From RGIG3002 sp045546775 (GTDB lineage Bacteria; Bacillota; Clostridia; Lachnospirales; Lachnospiraceae): DNA of 18,934 bases. The position numbers and the translations under genes were made by a program. Below are positions 1 to 6,369 of this stretch, piece by piece (the stretch's first letter is position 1; every line of letters begins with the position of its first letter). The stretch is from assembly GCA_045546775.1 (NCBI GenBank), contig JAZQDM010000079.1, forward strand, positions 1 through 18,934, read 5' to 3'. Under the pieces are notes generated by a model. It searched no databases, was not told the origin of the DNA, and saw only the letters and a list, made by a program, of their open reading frames with translations.

Positions 1-2
1 TA

Positions 3-284
3 GCTTGTGGACAGAACGCTGAAGAAAAAGAATCTACAGTAGAAGCTACAACAGAAGTTGCTACAACAGAAGAAGCTACAACTGAGGTTGCTACAACAGA
101 AGTTGCTACAACAGAAGAAGCTACAACAGAAGTTGCTACAGAAGAAGCTACAACTGAGGTTGCTACAGAAGAAGCTACAACAGAAGTTGCTACAGAAGAA
201 GCTACAACAGAAGTTGCTACAACAGAAGTTGCTACAGAAGAAGCTACAACAGAAGTTGCTACAACAGAAGAAGCTGCTAACTAA
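3..284 (+). CDS. C-terminal part of a repeat-rich lipoprotein (5' end outside window)
   Basis: The frame starting at base 3 is open from the window edge to TAA at 282-284 and encodes 93 residues. The first residues read A-C-G-Q-N-A, which fits the end of a lipobox with lipidated Cys at codon 6-8, so the signal peptide probably lies just upstream of the window. The rest is an acidic, low-complexity tail made almost only of Thr, Glu, Val and Ala. If the Cys is the lipidation site, the mature protein is little more than an extended membrane-anchored stalk. A second frame is also open over the repeat and would give a Leu/Gln/Lys-rich product, but it lacks a ribosome site and is an artefact of the repeat. 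A terminator follows at 347-377. Function is unknown. The lipoprotein call is an inference from the Ala-Cys-Gly context; the frame itself is clear. Confidence 0.72.
   Translation, partial: ACGQNAEEKESTVEATTEVATTEEATTEVATTEVATTEEATTEVATEEATTEVATEEATTEVATEEATTEVATTEVATEEATTEVATTEEAAN
42..278 (+). repeat. Tandem codon repeats encoding T-T-E-V-A / T-(T)-E-E-A units
   Basis: From codon 42-44 the gene is a run of near-identical 12- and 15-base units built from GAA-GCT, GAA-GTT, GCT and ACA codons, giving the peptides TTEVA, TTEEA and TEEA. Base identity between units is high even at silent positions; the only recurrent silent variant I see is ACT-GAG for ACA-GAA. This points to recent expansion by slippage or unequal recombination rather than old duplication. 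All units keep the reading frame. Confidence 0.9.
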
Positions 285-346
285 TTATTAGTCAGTAGTT
301 CGACGATTTGCAAAAATGCAACGTCTATTTTAGGATGATGAATGAG

Positions 347-377
347 AAGAGGACAACGTAAGTTGCCCTCTTTTTTT
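347..377 (+). terminator. Rho-independent terminator after the lipoprotein gene
   Basis: Bases 347-357 pair with 362-372 as AAGAGG-A-CAAC / GTTG-C-CCTCTT around a GTAA loop, with one A/C mismatch, followed by a T run at 371-377. It ends the upstream lipoprotein transcript. The -35 element of the proposed spoVA promoter starts at the next base. Confidence 0.85.
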
Positions 378-406
378 GCATAAATACATAAAAAGTGCAA
401 ATACTA
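378..406 (+). promoter_or_regulatory. Putative sigma-G promoter of spoVAB-spoVAA-spoVAC
   Basis: GCATA at 378-382 fits the B. subtilis sigma-G -35 consensus GHATR. After exactly 17 bases, AATACTA at 400-406 matches the -10 consensus CATNHTA at six of seven positions. The predicted start lies near 413, about 30 bases before the spoVAB start codon. Forespore sigma-G control is the known rule for spoVA operons. The match is by eye, and the consensus is short. Confidence 0.6.
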
Positions 407-444
407 TGACACAGACACGAGTTAGGTGAGAGGGTTTAGGTGGT

Positions 445-921
445 ATGTGGAATAGTATTTTTTTGTGTTTCATTAGTCTGTGTGCCGGACTTATGTCGGC
501 AGGAGGTGTTATTACGGTGCTGCTCACCGTTGGGCTTGTACCGCGCTTTGCGGGAAAAACCCACACGGCAGACAAAGTGTTTTTGTATGAGAATTTTGTC
601 GTGGCCGGAACGATAGCCGGCTGCATTGTAAGTGTGTTTGATGAGGAAATTCAGCTGGGACAATTTCTTTTGGGAAATGGGCTTGTCAGCGAAAAGGCTT
701 GGTTAGTAGTTGGAAACGCAATCCTTTTCATCGGAGGCATTTTCGCCGGTATTTTTGTTGGAAGTCTTGCAATGGCAATTGCAGAAATGCTGGATTCCAT
801 TCCGATTTTTGCAAGACGAATCGGATTCCGGCACGGGCTTGGCATTGTCATTTTAGCGTCAGCACTGGGCAAATTTGCAGGTTCCTTTTGGTATTTTGCG
901 AACGGCATGTATACAAAATGA
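445..921 (+). CDS. spoVAB: Stage V sporulation protein AB
   Basis: Encodes a 158-residue, very hydrophobic protein with about four or five membrane segments. It resembles B. subtilis SpoVAB (about 140 residues) in its Gly-rich first segment, the L-T-V-G-L-V-P-R-F motif (residues 28-36), and the late stretch with L-D-S-I-P-I-F-A-R-R-I-G-F followed by an A-L-G-K-F-A-G-S segment. SpoVA proteins sit in the spore inner membrane and take part in dipicolinic acid uptake in sporulation and release in germination; the specific job of AB is not established. GAGAGGG at 428-434 lies 10 bases before the ATG, and an AGG-TGG directly before it may also contribute. It is the first gene after the proposed sigma-G promoter and precedes spoVAA, the reverse of the B. 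subtilis order. The reading frame is intact. Confidence 0.88.
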   Translation: MWNSIFLCFISLCAGLMSAGGVITVLLTVGLVPRFAGKTHTADKVFLYENFVVAGTIAGCIVSVFDEEIQLGQFLLGNGLVSEKAWLVVGNAILFIGGIFAGIFVGSLAMAIAEMLDSIPIFARRIGFRHGLGIVILASALGKFAGSFWYFANGMYTK

Positions 922-934
922 AGGAGTTTTAACA

Positions 935-1555
935 ATGACACAGACAAAAATATATATCAAACTGGAACAAAATACGGAAGTTTTAAAACCCCAAGTTTTT
1001 TTGAAAGATATTGCAGAAATTGTCTGCAGTGACAACGATGTGGCGGCCCGGGTAAAGGCAATCAAACTACATGAATTTGCAGAAAAGGAGCCACAGAAAA
1101 TTGCTATTAGTATAACCCGCATTATCAAACTGATTCAGAAAATATGTCCCAACGTGCTTGTACAAAATGTGGGAGAAAACGATGCACTTGTGGAACGGGT
1201 GAATCCGGAAAAGGGAAAGAGTGCTTGGCGCGTATTAAAAATCGTATTTGTAGCGCTCATCAGCTTTTTCGGTACAGCATTTACGATTATGGCGTATCAC
1301 AATGACATTGCCATTGCTTCCATTTTTGAAAACGTGTATGTGATGGTGCTTGGACATTCCGGGAATGCAGCTATACTGGAAGTGTCGTATTCGCTTGGAC
1401 TGGCAGTGGGTATTATCGTCTTTTTTAACCACATAGGAAAACGTCGCATCACAAACGATCCGACTCCGATCGAGGTGGAAATGCGCGTCTACGAAGATCA
1501 GGTTAATAAGGCGCTGTTGGAGACAGCAAGCAGGCAAGGGCAAGAGGAAATGTAA
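935..1555 (+). CDS. spoVAA: Stage V sporulation protein AA
   Basis: Encodes 206 residues, the length I recall for B. subtilis SpoVAA. The soluble N-terminal domain (about residues 1-100) begins M-T-Q-T-K-I-Y-I-K-L. Two membrane segments follow. The family signatures are clear: an A-Y-H-N-D segment after the first membrane helix, then S-Y-S-L-G-L-A-V-G-I-I-V-F-F-N-H-I-G, then N-D-P-T-P-I-E-V-E-M. An earlier in-frame start would overlap spoVAB. I chose ATG 935 because AAGGAG (921-926) sits 8 bases before it. The gap to spoVAB is 13 bases, so the two are co-transcribed. The product is a component of the inner-membrane dipicolinic acid channel. It is out of the usual order, lying after spoVAB. 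Confidence 0.92.
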   Translation: MTQTKIYIKLEQNTEVLKPQVFLKDIAEIVCSDNDVAARVKAIKLHEFAEKEPQKIAISITRIIKLIQKICPNVLVQNVGENDALVERVNPEKGKSAWRVLKIVFVALISFFGTAFTIMAYHNDIAIASIFENVYVMVLGHSGNAAILEVSYSLGLAVGIIVFFNHIGKRRITNDPTPIEVEMRVYEDQVNKALLETASRQGQEEM

Positions 1556-1621
1556 CGATGCGCGTTGGTGATTTGGCGAGGAAAGGTAACGATAGCGCGA
1601 CCGCGATTTGGAAAGGAAAGG
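1553..1621 (+). repeat. Imperfect ~34-bp tandem duplication carrying the ribosome site
   Basis: Copy 1 is 1553-1586 and copy 2 is 1587-1621. Both start TAACGAT, continue with GCGCG, contain GATTTGG and end in GAGGAAAGG or AAAGGAAAGG. Copy 1 includes the spoVAA stop codon. Copy 2 supplies the Shine-Dalgarno sequence of spoVAC. The duplication therefore lengthens the spoVAA-spoVAC gap without touching either coding frame. Confidence 0.75.
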
Positions 1622-1628
1622 TAGAAAC

Positions 1629-2084
1629 ATGAATGAGATTAAAAAACAGGAATATCAGGAATATATTAAACAAGTTACACCGACTCACAATTTGGGTTTA
1701 CAGGTTATTAAGGCGTTTGTTGTGGGTGGCATTATATGTGTTTTGGGACAGTGTATCCTTAATTATGCGACTAATCTTGGATTGGATAAAGAAACGGCAG
1801 GCGGATGGTGTTCGTTAATACTTGTTTTCTTGAGCGTGCTTCTGACCGGTCTGAATATTTACCCGCGCATTGTAAAATGGGGCGGTGCAGGCGCACTTGT
1901 GCCAATTACCGGATTTGCCAACTCCGTAGCCGCACCTGCTATTGAATTTAAAAAAGAAGGCCAGGTTTTTGGCGTCGGCTGCAAGATTTTTACCATTGCC
2001 GGGCCGGTTATTTTGTATGGTATTTTCAGTAGCTGGCTGCTTGGGTTTGGATATTGGGTGCTTAAGATGTGGGGACTTATGTAA
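1629..2084 (+). CDS. spoVAC: Stage V sporulation protein AC
   Basis: Encodes 151 residues, close to the ~150 of B. subtilis SpoVAC. A short hydrophilic N-terminus precedes about four membrane segments. Recognisable features are F-V-V-G-G-I-I-C-V-L-G-Q in the first helix, L-T-G-L-N-I-Y-P-R-I-V-K-W-G-G-A-G in the middle, and V-P-I-T-G-F-A-N-S-V-A-A-P-A-I-E-F-K-K-E-G, which is highly characteristic of SpoVAC. The B. subtilis protein has been described as a mechanosensitive channel component for dipicolinic acid release. ATG 1629 is preferred over TTG 1608 because AGGAAAGG lies at a proper distance before it. In most sporulators spoVAD and spoVAE follow directly. Here the next bases are a convergent non-coding region, and spoVAE lies about 8.4 kb away. 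Confidence 0.92.
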   Translation: MNEIKKQEYQEYIKQVTPTHNLGLQVIKAFVVGGIICVLGQCILNYATNLGLDKETAGGWCSLILVFLSVLLTGLNIYPRIVKWGGAGALVPITGFANSVAAPAIEFKKEGQVFGVGCKIFTIAGPVILYGIFSSWLLGFGYWVLKMWGLM

Positions 2085-2098
2085 GTTTGTTTTCTGGT

Positions 2099-2398
2099 GT
2101 CTTGAATGGGCGTGCGTTTATCGTGTGCAGTCTTGAATGGGCGTGTGTTGAATTTTGGACTAACCCGCGCCCAAACTAGCACGATATTATGGGTAGAATG
2201 TGACTGTGATTAGGTGATTTGGGCGTGAAAAGTACTTGAATAGCTAATTCTGCCCAAATTCTTGAAAAAAACGGGCGTAGGAATGATGGATAGGATTTAA
2301 GCGCCCAATTTGTTAATTTTTATCACATGAGATTGAAGATATAGATGATATAATGGGCGTAGTGGTCGAGCAGACTGTTTTTTTGCCCAATTATTATA
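2099..2398. repeat. Array of nine GGGC/GCCC motifs in a 350-bp convergent intergenic region
   Basis: No gene is visible between spoVAC and the minus-strand nuclease gene. The stretch holds GGGCGT on the plus strand at 2108, 2139, 2221, 2273 and 2355, and GCCCA on the plus strand at 2169, 2252, 2303 and 2395. The last eight form four consecutive inverted pairs with 26-36 bases between their tetramers. The first two copies lie in a perfect 16-base direct repeat (2099-2114 and 2130-2145) with 31-base spacing. Pair 2 is TTTGGGC/GCCCAAA. Pair 4 extends to ATAATGGGC against GCCCAATTAT with one bulge. Loop sequences differ between pairs. Motif-centre spacings are 31, 30, 52, 31, 21, 30, 52 and 40 bases. 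Confidence 0.7.
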
Positions 2399-2436
2399 AC
2401 CAACATAGCAAATGAAAAGAACAGTCAAAGTATCTG

Positions 2437-3216
2437 CTATTCAAAATAGAGTTTGATAATTTTTTCAATATAATCTGAACTTAGCGGGGAAAATTGTGTC
2501 TCATAAGTGGTAATAAGTTGAATGGTAGGGATGATATTATGGGAGCTATAGAATTGTAATTTTGAATAGGTGTTTTTTACATAAATAGGATCATCCATTT
2601 TTCCAAAATGCTCCCAATAAAAAAGAGATCCTGTTTGGGGATGACGAATAGTGAAGTCAGGGAAAAAAGTGTTTTCGCCAAGTGATAGAGCACATTCATA
2701 ACGAAAGGGGATTTTGTGTGTGAACAGTAACATATCAATAAGAGCCTCAGACTTGGAGCGGACAATATGTCCGGAAATGCTTTTGTGTATTAGTTGTTCC
2801 GGATATTTTTGATTCTTTACATAAGTTTCCGTTGACCAATCATACAATTCTTGATTTAAAGGTTTATAGAGAGGGAGAAGAAGTTTGGGATATTCGGGAT
2901 TTTGTTTGAGAAGTAGCTCGGCTTGAGCAGGATTTGCAGAATGATTTTTCAAATAGCATTCCAGAGATTTTAGTTCGTGAGTCAGATCTTTTGCAATGAA
3001 AGACAGATATTTTTTGGTAGCAAGTTGTTCGGCAAAATGGCGGTCTCTTTTTGGAATGTAAGTATGTTGATTCTTGGTGGTGTGATACCATTTGTAGTAC
3101 TTGCCGTTGTGGGAACAAAAAAAGTCACCTTCCGGAAAAGTAGCTAAAAGTTCCTGTATGGAATTGAGTTGTGTTTTGAGCCGATGGTATTCGGCAACAA
3201 TTTGATTATAAAGCGT
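2437..3216 (-). CDS. PD-(D/E)XK-like nuclease-fold protein, apparent ACG start
   Basis: The minus-strand frame is open for 259 codons. The N-terminal third is hydrophilic and probably helical (K-x-Q-L-N-S-I-Q-E-L), followed by a cluster of aromatic residues with Y-Y-K-W-Y near residue 45. The C-terminal part resembles a PD-(D/E)XK nuclease core: S-K-S-E (E157), F-F-P-D-F (D187) and Y-W-E-H-F (E202), in the usual order, with His where the third motif usually has Lys. I recall proteins of this type as common uncharacterised genes in Lachnospiraceae. There is no in-frame ATG, GTG or TTG near the 5' end; the first is TTG at 2952. A perfect AAAGGAGG (3224-3231) sits 7 bases before ACG at 3216, exactly where ATG would be expected, and a TAA lies in frame just upstream of the ribosome site. 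It may be weakly expressed or newly silenced. It is divergent from the capA operon. Function is unknown. Confidence 0.7.
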   Translation of the reverse strand, partial: TLYNQIVAEYHRLKTQLNSIQELLATFPEGDFFCSHNGKYYKWYHTTKNQHTYIPKRDRHFAEQLATKKYLSFIAKDLTHELKSLECYLKNHSANPAQAELLLKQNPEYPKLLLPLYKPLNQELYDWSTETYVKNQKYPEQLIHKSISGHIVRSKSEALIDMLLFTHKIPFRYECALSLGENTFFPDFTIRHPQTGSLFYWEHFGKMDDPIYVKNTYSKLQFYSSHNIIPTIQLITTYETQFSPLSSDYIEKIIKLYFE

Positions 3217-3355
3217 AAAAATACCTCCTTTGAAATATTAAGTGTTGTTGACATGGTGCAAAAATAAGCATCGCATAATGGCATCATGTGAAAATTATTT
3301 AAACACATATTAAGAAATCCGTAAAGGGTCTACTTTCTATTTTTTTTAGATGTAG

Positions 3356-3361
3356 TATAAT
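3356..3361 (+). promoter_or_regulatory. Probable -10 element of the capA/glycosyltransferase operon
   Basis: A perfect TATAAT lies 29 bases before the ATG of the CapA gene in the 174-base divergent gap. No good TTGACA-like -35 is visible at 17 bases, and the region before it is AT-rich. The assignment rests on the -10 and its position. I could not identify a promoter for the divergent minus-strand gene. Confidence 0.4.
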
Positions 3362-3390
3362 GAAAAAAATAGAAAAATGAGAGTGATAAG

Positions 3391-4665
3391 ATGAAAAAAG
3401 AAATTGATAGAAAAAGAGCAAAATTTGCAATGGCTTTCCTTTGTTTGCTGTTTTGTTTAGCGGAGATCGGGTGCGGCCATGTTCCCACAATGAATGAAGA
3501 TGAAACTGTATTACAGGACATCATAACCGACATGACGAATGCGTCATCCGAGGAAATGACAACAGTGTCAGATGAGAAAAGCACGCAAGAATCCGTGGTG
3601 ACAACGCATGAAACAATAGAAGTGACGGAAGAAAGTGAGGAAGCGCCACCGGAAATCTCTCTGATTATGGTGGGTGATATTTTGTTACATACGCCGGTGG
3701 CCGAAAGTGCATTGCAGGCGGACGGCAGTTACGATTTTGATGCTATTTTTGCCAATGTGTGTGATGAAATACAGGCGGCAGATGTGGCGCTTGTCAATCA
3801 GGAAGTGATTGTGGGCGGTACCCAATTGGGCGTTACCGGATATCCAAGTTTCAACGCGCCGTACGAACTGGGCGATGCGCTTGTGGAAACCGGTTTTGAT
3901 GTGGTGCTTCATGCCACCAATCACACGCTGGACAAAGGAAAGAAAGGTGTGGAGAGCTGCCTTGCTTTTTGGGAGACAAATTACCCGAATATGGCAGTGC
4001 TTGGTATGCATGGAAGCGAGGAAGACCAGCAGGAAATTTATGTGTATGAACAGGACGGAATCCGGATTGCGATTTTGAATTATACATACGGGACGAACGG
4101 GATTCCGCTGCCGGATTTCATGCCCTATGCAGTGGATTTATTGGAAAAGGAGCGCGTCGTAGCAGACTTGCAAAGGGCAGAGAAAATCGCCGATTTTACA
4201 ATCGTTTGTCCCCACTGGGGAACGGAATACCAGCTGGAAGAAAGTGCAGAACAGACGCAATGGGCGGAGCTTTTTCATGAATACGGCGCAGACCTTGTGA
4301 TTGGAACCCATCCTCATGTGATACAACCTGTGAAGTGGATTGACGATACACTTGTATACTATTCCCTTGGCAATTTTGTAAACTGGACTTCCAGCGAAGG
4401 CGATGGCATTGCCAATCGCATGGTAGGCGGCATGGCGCAAGTTGACATAACAAGAAATGAAGCAGGCGAAGTTGTGATTTCTGATTATGAGATGATACCG
4501 CTTGTTTGCCACGTGCAGGACGGGACAAACAACGTTTCGGTTTATTTTATGGACGAGTACACGGAAGAACTTGCATCCCAAAATGAAATCATAATGCAGG
4601 ATAACGCGTTCAGCCTTACGTATTGCAGGGATTTGTGGGAAAAGGTTGTATTTCCGTCTTTTTAA
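3391..4665 (+). CDS. CapA-family (poly-gamma-glutamate capsule type) metallophosphatase-like protein
   Basis: Encodes 424 residues. A basic N-terminus and one hydrophobic segment (about residues 10-28) end at I-G-C-G. This may be a lipobox, but Glu at -3 is atypical. A Thr/Glu/Ser-rich linker (about 35-88) follows. The PGA_cap catalytic domain has the calcineurin-like metal motifs M-V-G-D (D96), N-Q-E near 137, A-T-N-H-T-L-D-K-G (from 175), C-P-H-W-G-T-E-Y (from 273) and G-T-H-P-H-V-I-Q-P (from 305), then Y-S-L-G-N-F. In Bacillus, CapA/PgsA helps make or export poly-gamma-glutamate, but many CapA-like proteins occur without capB or capC, as here, and their substrates are unknown. Placement at the head of an operon with two membrane glycosyltransferases suggests a cell-surface polymer role. 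It probably acts outside the membrane. Confidence 0.85.
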   Translation: MKKEIDRKRAKFAMAFLCLLFCLAEIGCGHVPTMNEDETVLQDIITDMTNASSEEMTTVSDEKSTQESVVTTHETIEVTEESEEAPPEISLIMVGDILLHTPVAESALQADGSYDFDAIFANVCDEIQAADVALVNQEVIVGGTQLGVTGYPSFNAPYELGDALVETGFDVVLHATNHTLDKGKKGVESCLAFWETNYPNMAVLGMHGSEEDQQEIYVYEQDGIRIAILNYTYGTNGIPLPDFMPYAVDLLEKERVVADLQRAEKIADFTIVCPHWGTEYQLEESAEQTQWAELFHEYGADLVIGTHPHVIQPVKWIDDTLVYYSLGNFVNWTSSEGDGIANRMVGGMAQVDITRNEAGEVVISDYEMIPLVCHVQDGTNNVSVYFMDEYTEELASQNEIIMQDNAFSLTYCRDLWEKVVFPSF

Positions 4666-4715
4666 AGGTATACTAAGGGGTGGTAGTTTTGGAAAAAAAG
4701 TACAGGAGTTTTGAG

Positions 4716-6359
4716 ATGATACAACGATTGAAGAAAATAGAACCACTCACATATGCAAGAATTGGTGCGTTTGCGGTAGTGATGTTTTTGATTACAATAT
4801 TGGCGTGGAATTGTGACGATGCGTACCATGCGTATGTTATGGCAAAAAATCTGATAAACGGTAACGGCTTTGTTTACAATATCGGTGAGCGTGTCAACGC
4901 CAGTACGTGTCCGCTTTTTACATTGCTTGTGGCACTTGTGTATGCAGTGATGGGAGACATGTATTTGAGCGGTATTGTGACATGTTTGATTTGTTCCGGT
5001 GTGGCAGTGTGGTTTGTCTTTTTTAAATTTTGTAAAAATACAAAATCGGTGTTGTTTGCACTTATTTGTCTTGGCGGCGCAAACGGCTTTATTACTTACG
5101 CCACGTCCGGTCTGGAAAACTGTTTGTTGTTTTGCATGATGGCGCTTGCTTATTTTCTTGTAATGCGCAAGGATGAGTACGACAAAAAGGATTTGTTTGT
5201 GCTTGCCATTGTAATCGGCGTCCTGATGGGGGCAAGGATGGATAACGCCCTTTTGGTTGCACCGATGGCATTTTATGCCTACCTGTTCAAAAAGAAAAAA
5301 GAAATTTCCATTCCAAAAGCGATTGGAATCGGATTTGCGGGTGCATTTCCGTTTTGGATGTGGGAAATTTTTTCGGTTGTCTATTATGGATTTTTGTTTC
5401 CGAATACAGCATATATTAAGCTTGGTACGGGGTTGCCTCTTACCAATTATATTTCCAGAGGTATTTCATATTTCATTACGGCACTTATGAATGATCCGAT
5501 TTTGCTTGCAATTCCGCTTATGTACGGCCTGCTTGCCATTGTGAAAAAAGATGTAAAACATATGGTGGCAGCAAGCGGCACCTGGCTTTATCTGGCGTAT
5601 GTCATTTACATTGGCGGTGATTTTATGCTGGGCAGACATTTGACTGTGCCGTTTTTCAGTGCGGTGTGCGGATTGACAATTTTGTTTGCGGAAGCGATAG
5701 CTACAAACGGAGCAGAAAGTGCAGAAGTGGCAGATGAAAAGGTGAAAAAAGTACCGGTTCGTGCCGTTACAGGTCTTACGATGGTGGCGGCTGCCTGCGT
5801 TGTGTTTGCCATGTCTTTTGGCCCGTTGGAAGGAAAACGCTATTTGTGGACCGGAGATAAATATCTCATGCAGTGTATGCATGTGGCGGATGAAAGAGCA
5901 TATTACATTCCAACAACCGGGCTTTTGGCATATTTGGAAACAAAGGACGGCGATTACGAAGGTGTCGTGACACAGACTTTCAATACAGTAGAAGTGGAGG
6001 AAATGCTCACAAGACAAACGCCGGGAGGACAGTTGTTCCGCGGCGCGTCGGGCATTCTTGTGTATTATTACTTGGAAGGTATCCATGTGTACGATGCGTA
6101 CGGTCTTGCGGATGCATTTTTGGCAAGACTGCCTGCACAGTACGATGACCACTGGAGAATCGGTCATATGCAAAGAATCATTCCGGAAGGCTACGAGGAA
6201 ACCGTGTTGACCGGACAAAATTGTATCGAAGATGAAAAGTTACATGAGTTTTATGATGCACTCAGTGTTGTGATAAAAGGCGATATCTGGTCGCTGGAAC
6301 GTTTCAAGACAATTTGGCGTATGAATACCGGATATTACAATGATTTACTGGGATATTAG
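4716..6359 (+). CDS. GT-C fold membrane glycosyltransferase, mycobacterial AftB/ZomB-like
   Basis: Encodes 547 residues with about ten membrane helices and a C-terminal soluble domain (about from residue 370). After the first helix comes W-N-C-D-D-A-Y with D34-D35, followed by an A-K-N-L-x-N-G-N-G-F-V-Y-N-x-G-E-R-V stretch. This is the catalytic Asp loop and motif seen in GT-C arabinofuranosyltransferase-type enzymes. A later G-G-D-F-M-L-G-R-H-L-T-V-P segment also fits that group. Such enzymes transfer a sugar from a polyprenyl-phosphate donor on the outer face of the membrane. ATG 4716 is preferred over GTG 4680 because AGGAG (4704-4708) lies 7 bases before it. It follows capA closely, and its stop codon overlaps the ribosome site of the next gene. 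Donor and acceptor cannot be read from sequence. Confidence 0.8.
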   Translation: MIQRLKKIEPLTYARIGAFAVVMFLITILAWNCDDAYHAYVMAKNLINGNGFVYNIGERVNASTCPLFTLLVALVYAVMGDMYLSGIVTCLICSGVAVWFVFFKFCKNTKSVLFALICLGGANGFITYATSGLENCLLFCMMALAYFLVMRKDEYDKKDLFVLAIVIGVLMGARMDNALLVAPMAFYAYLFKKKKEISIPKAIGIGFAGAFPFWMWEIFSVVYYGFLFPNTAYIKLGTGLPLTNYISRGISYFITALMNDPILLAIPLMYGLLAIVKKDVKHMVAASGTWLYLAYVIYIGGDFMLGRHLTVPFFSAVCGLTILFAEAIATNGAESAEVADEKVKKVPVRAVTGLTMVAAACVVFAMSFGPLEGKRYLWTGDKYLMQCMHVADERAYYIPTTGLLAYLETKDGDYEGVVTQTFNTVEVEEMLTRQTPGGQLFRGASGILVYYYLEGIHVYDAYGLADAFLARLPAQYDDHWRIGHMQRIIPEGYEETVLTGQNCIEDEKLHEFYDALSVVIKGDIWSLERFKTIWRMNTGYYNDLLGY

Positions 6360-6369
6360 GAGTTTGTGA

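Noticed and set aside
42..278. Possible CRISPR-like array
   Set aside because: The units are 12-15 bases without unique spacers and keep a coding frame, so this is a protein repeat.
58..291. Leu/Gln/Lys-rich open frame over the repeat region
   Set aside because: It is an out-of-frame shadow of the Thr/Glu/Val/Ala repeat gene. It has no ribosome site and starts at a TTG inside the repeat.
2864..3118. Minus-strand frame overlapping the 5' half of the nuclease-like gene
   Set aside because: It is a shadow in another frame. The PD-(D/E)XK-like gene is open across this stretch and has the AAAGGAGG site.
3241..3290. TTGACA at 3248-3253 as a -35 element
   Set aside because: The nearest -10-like sequence, CATAAT, is 20 bases away, and no plus-strand gene starts nearby; probably chance.
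3397..3480. Classical lipobox in the CapA-type protein
   Set aside because: The segment ends E-I-G-C-G. Glu at -3 does not fit the usual Leu/Val/Ile, so a lipoprotein call is left open.
5466..6218. Long minus-strand open frame inside the first glycosyltransferase gene
   Set aside because: Its composition (Cys/His/Arg-rich, no motif) is typical of antisense shadow frames; the plus-strand gene is clear.
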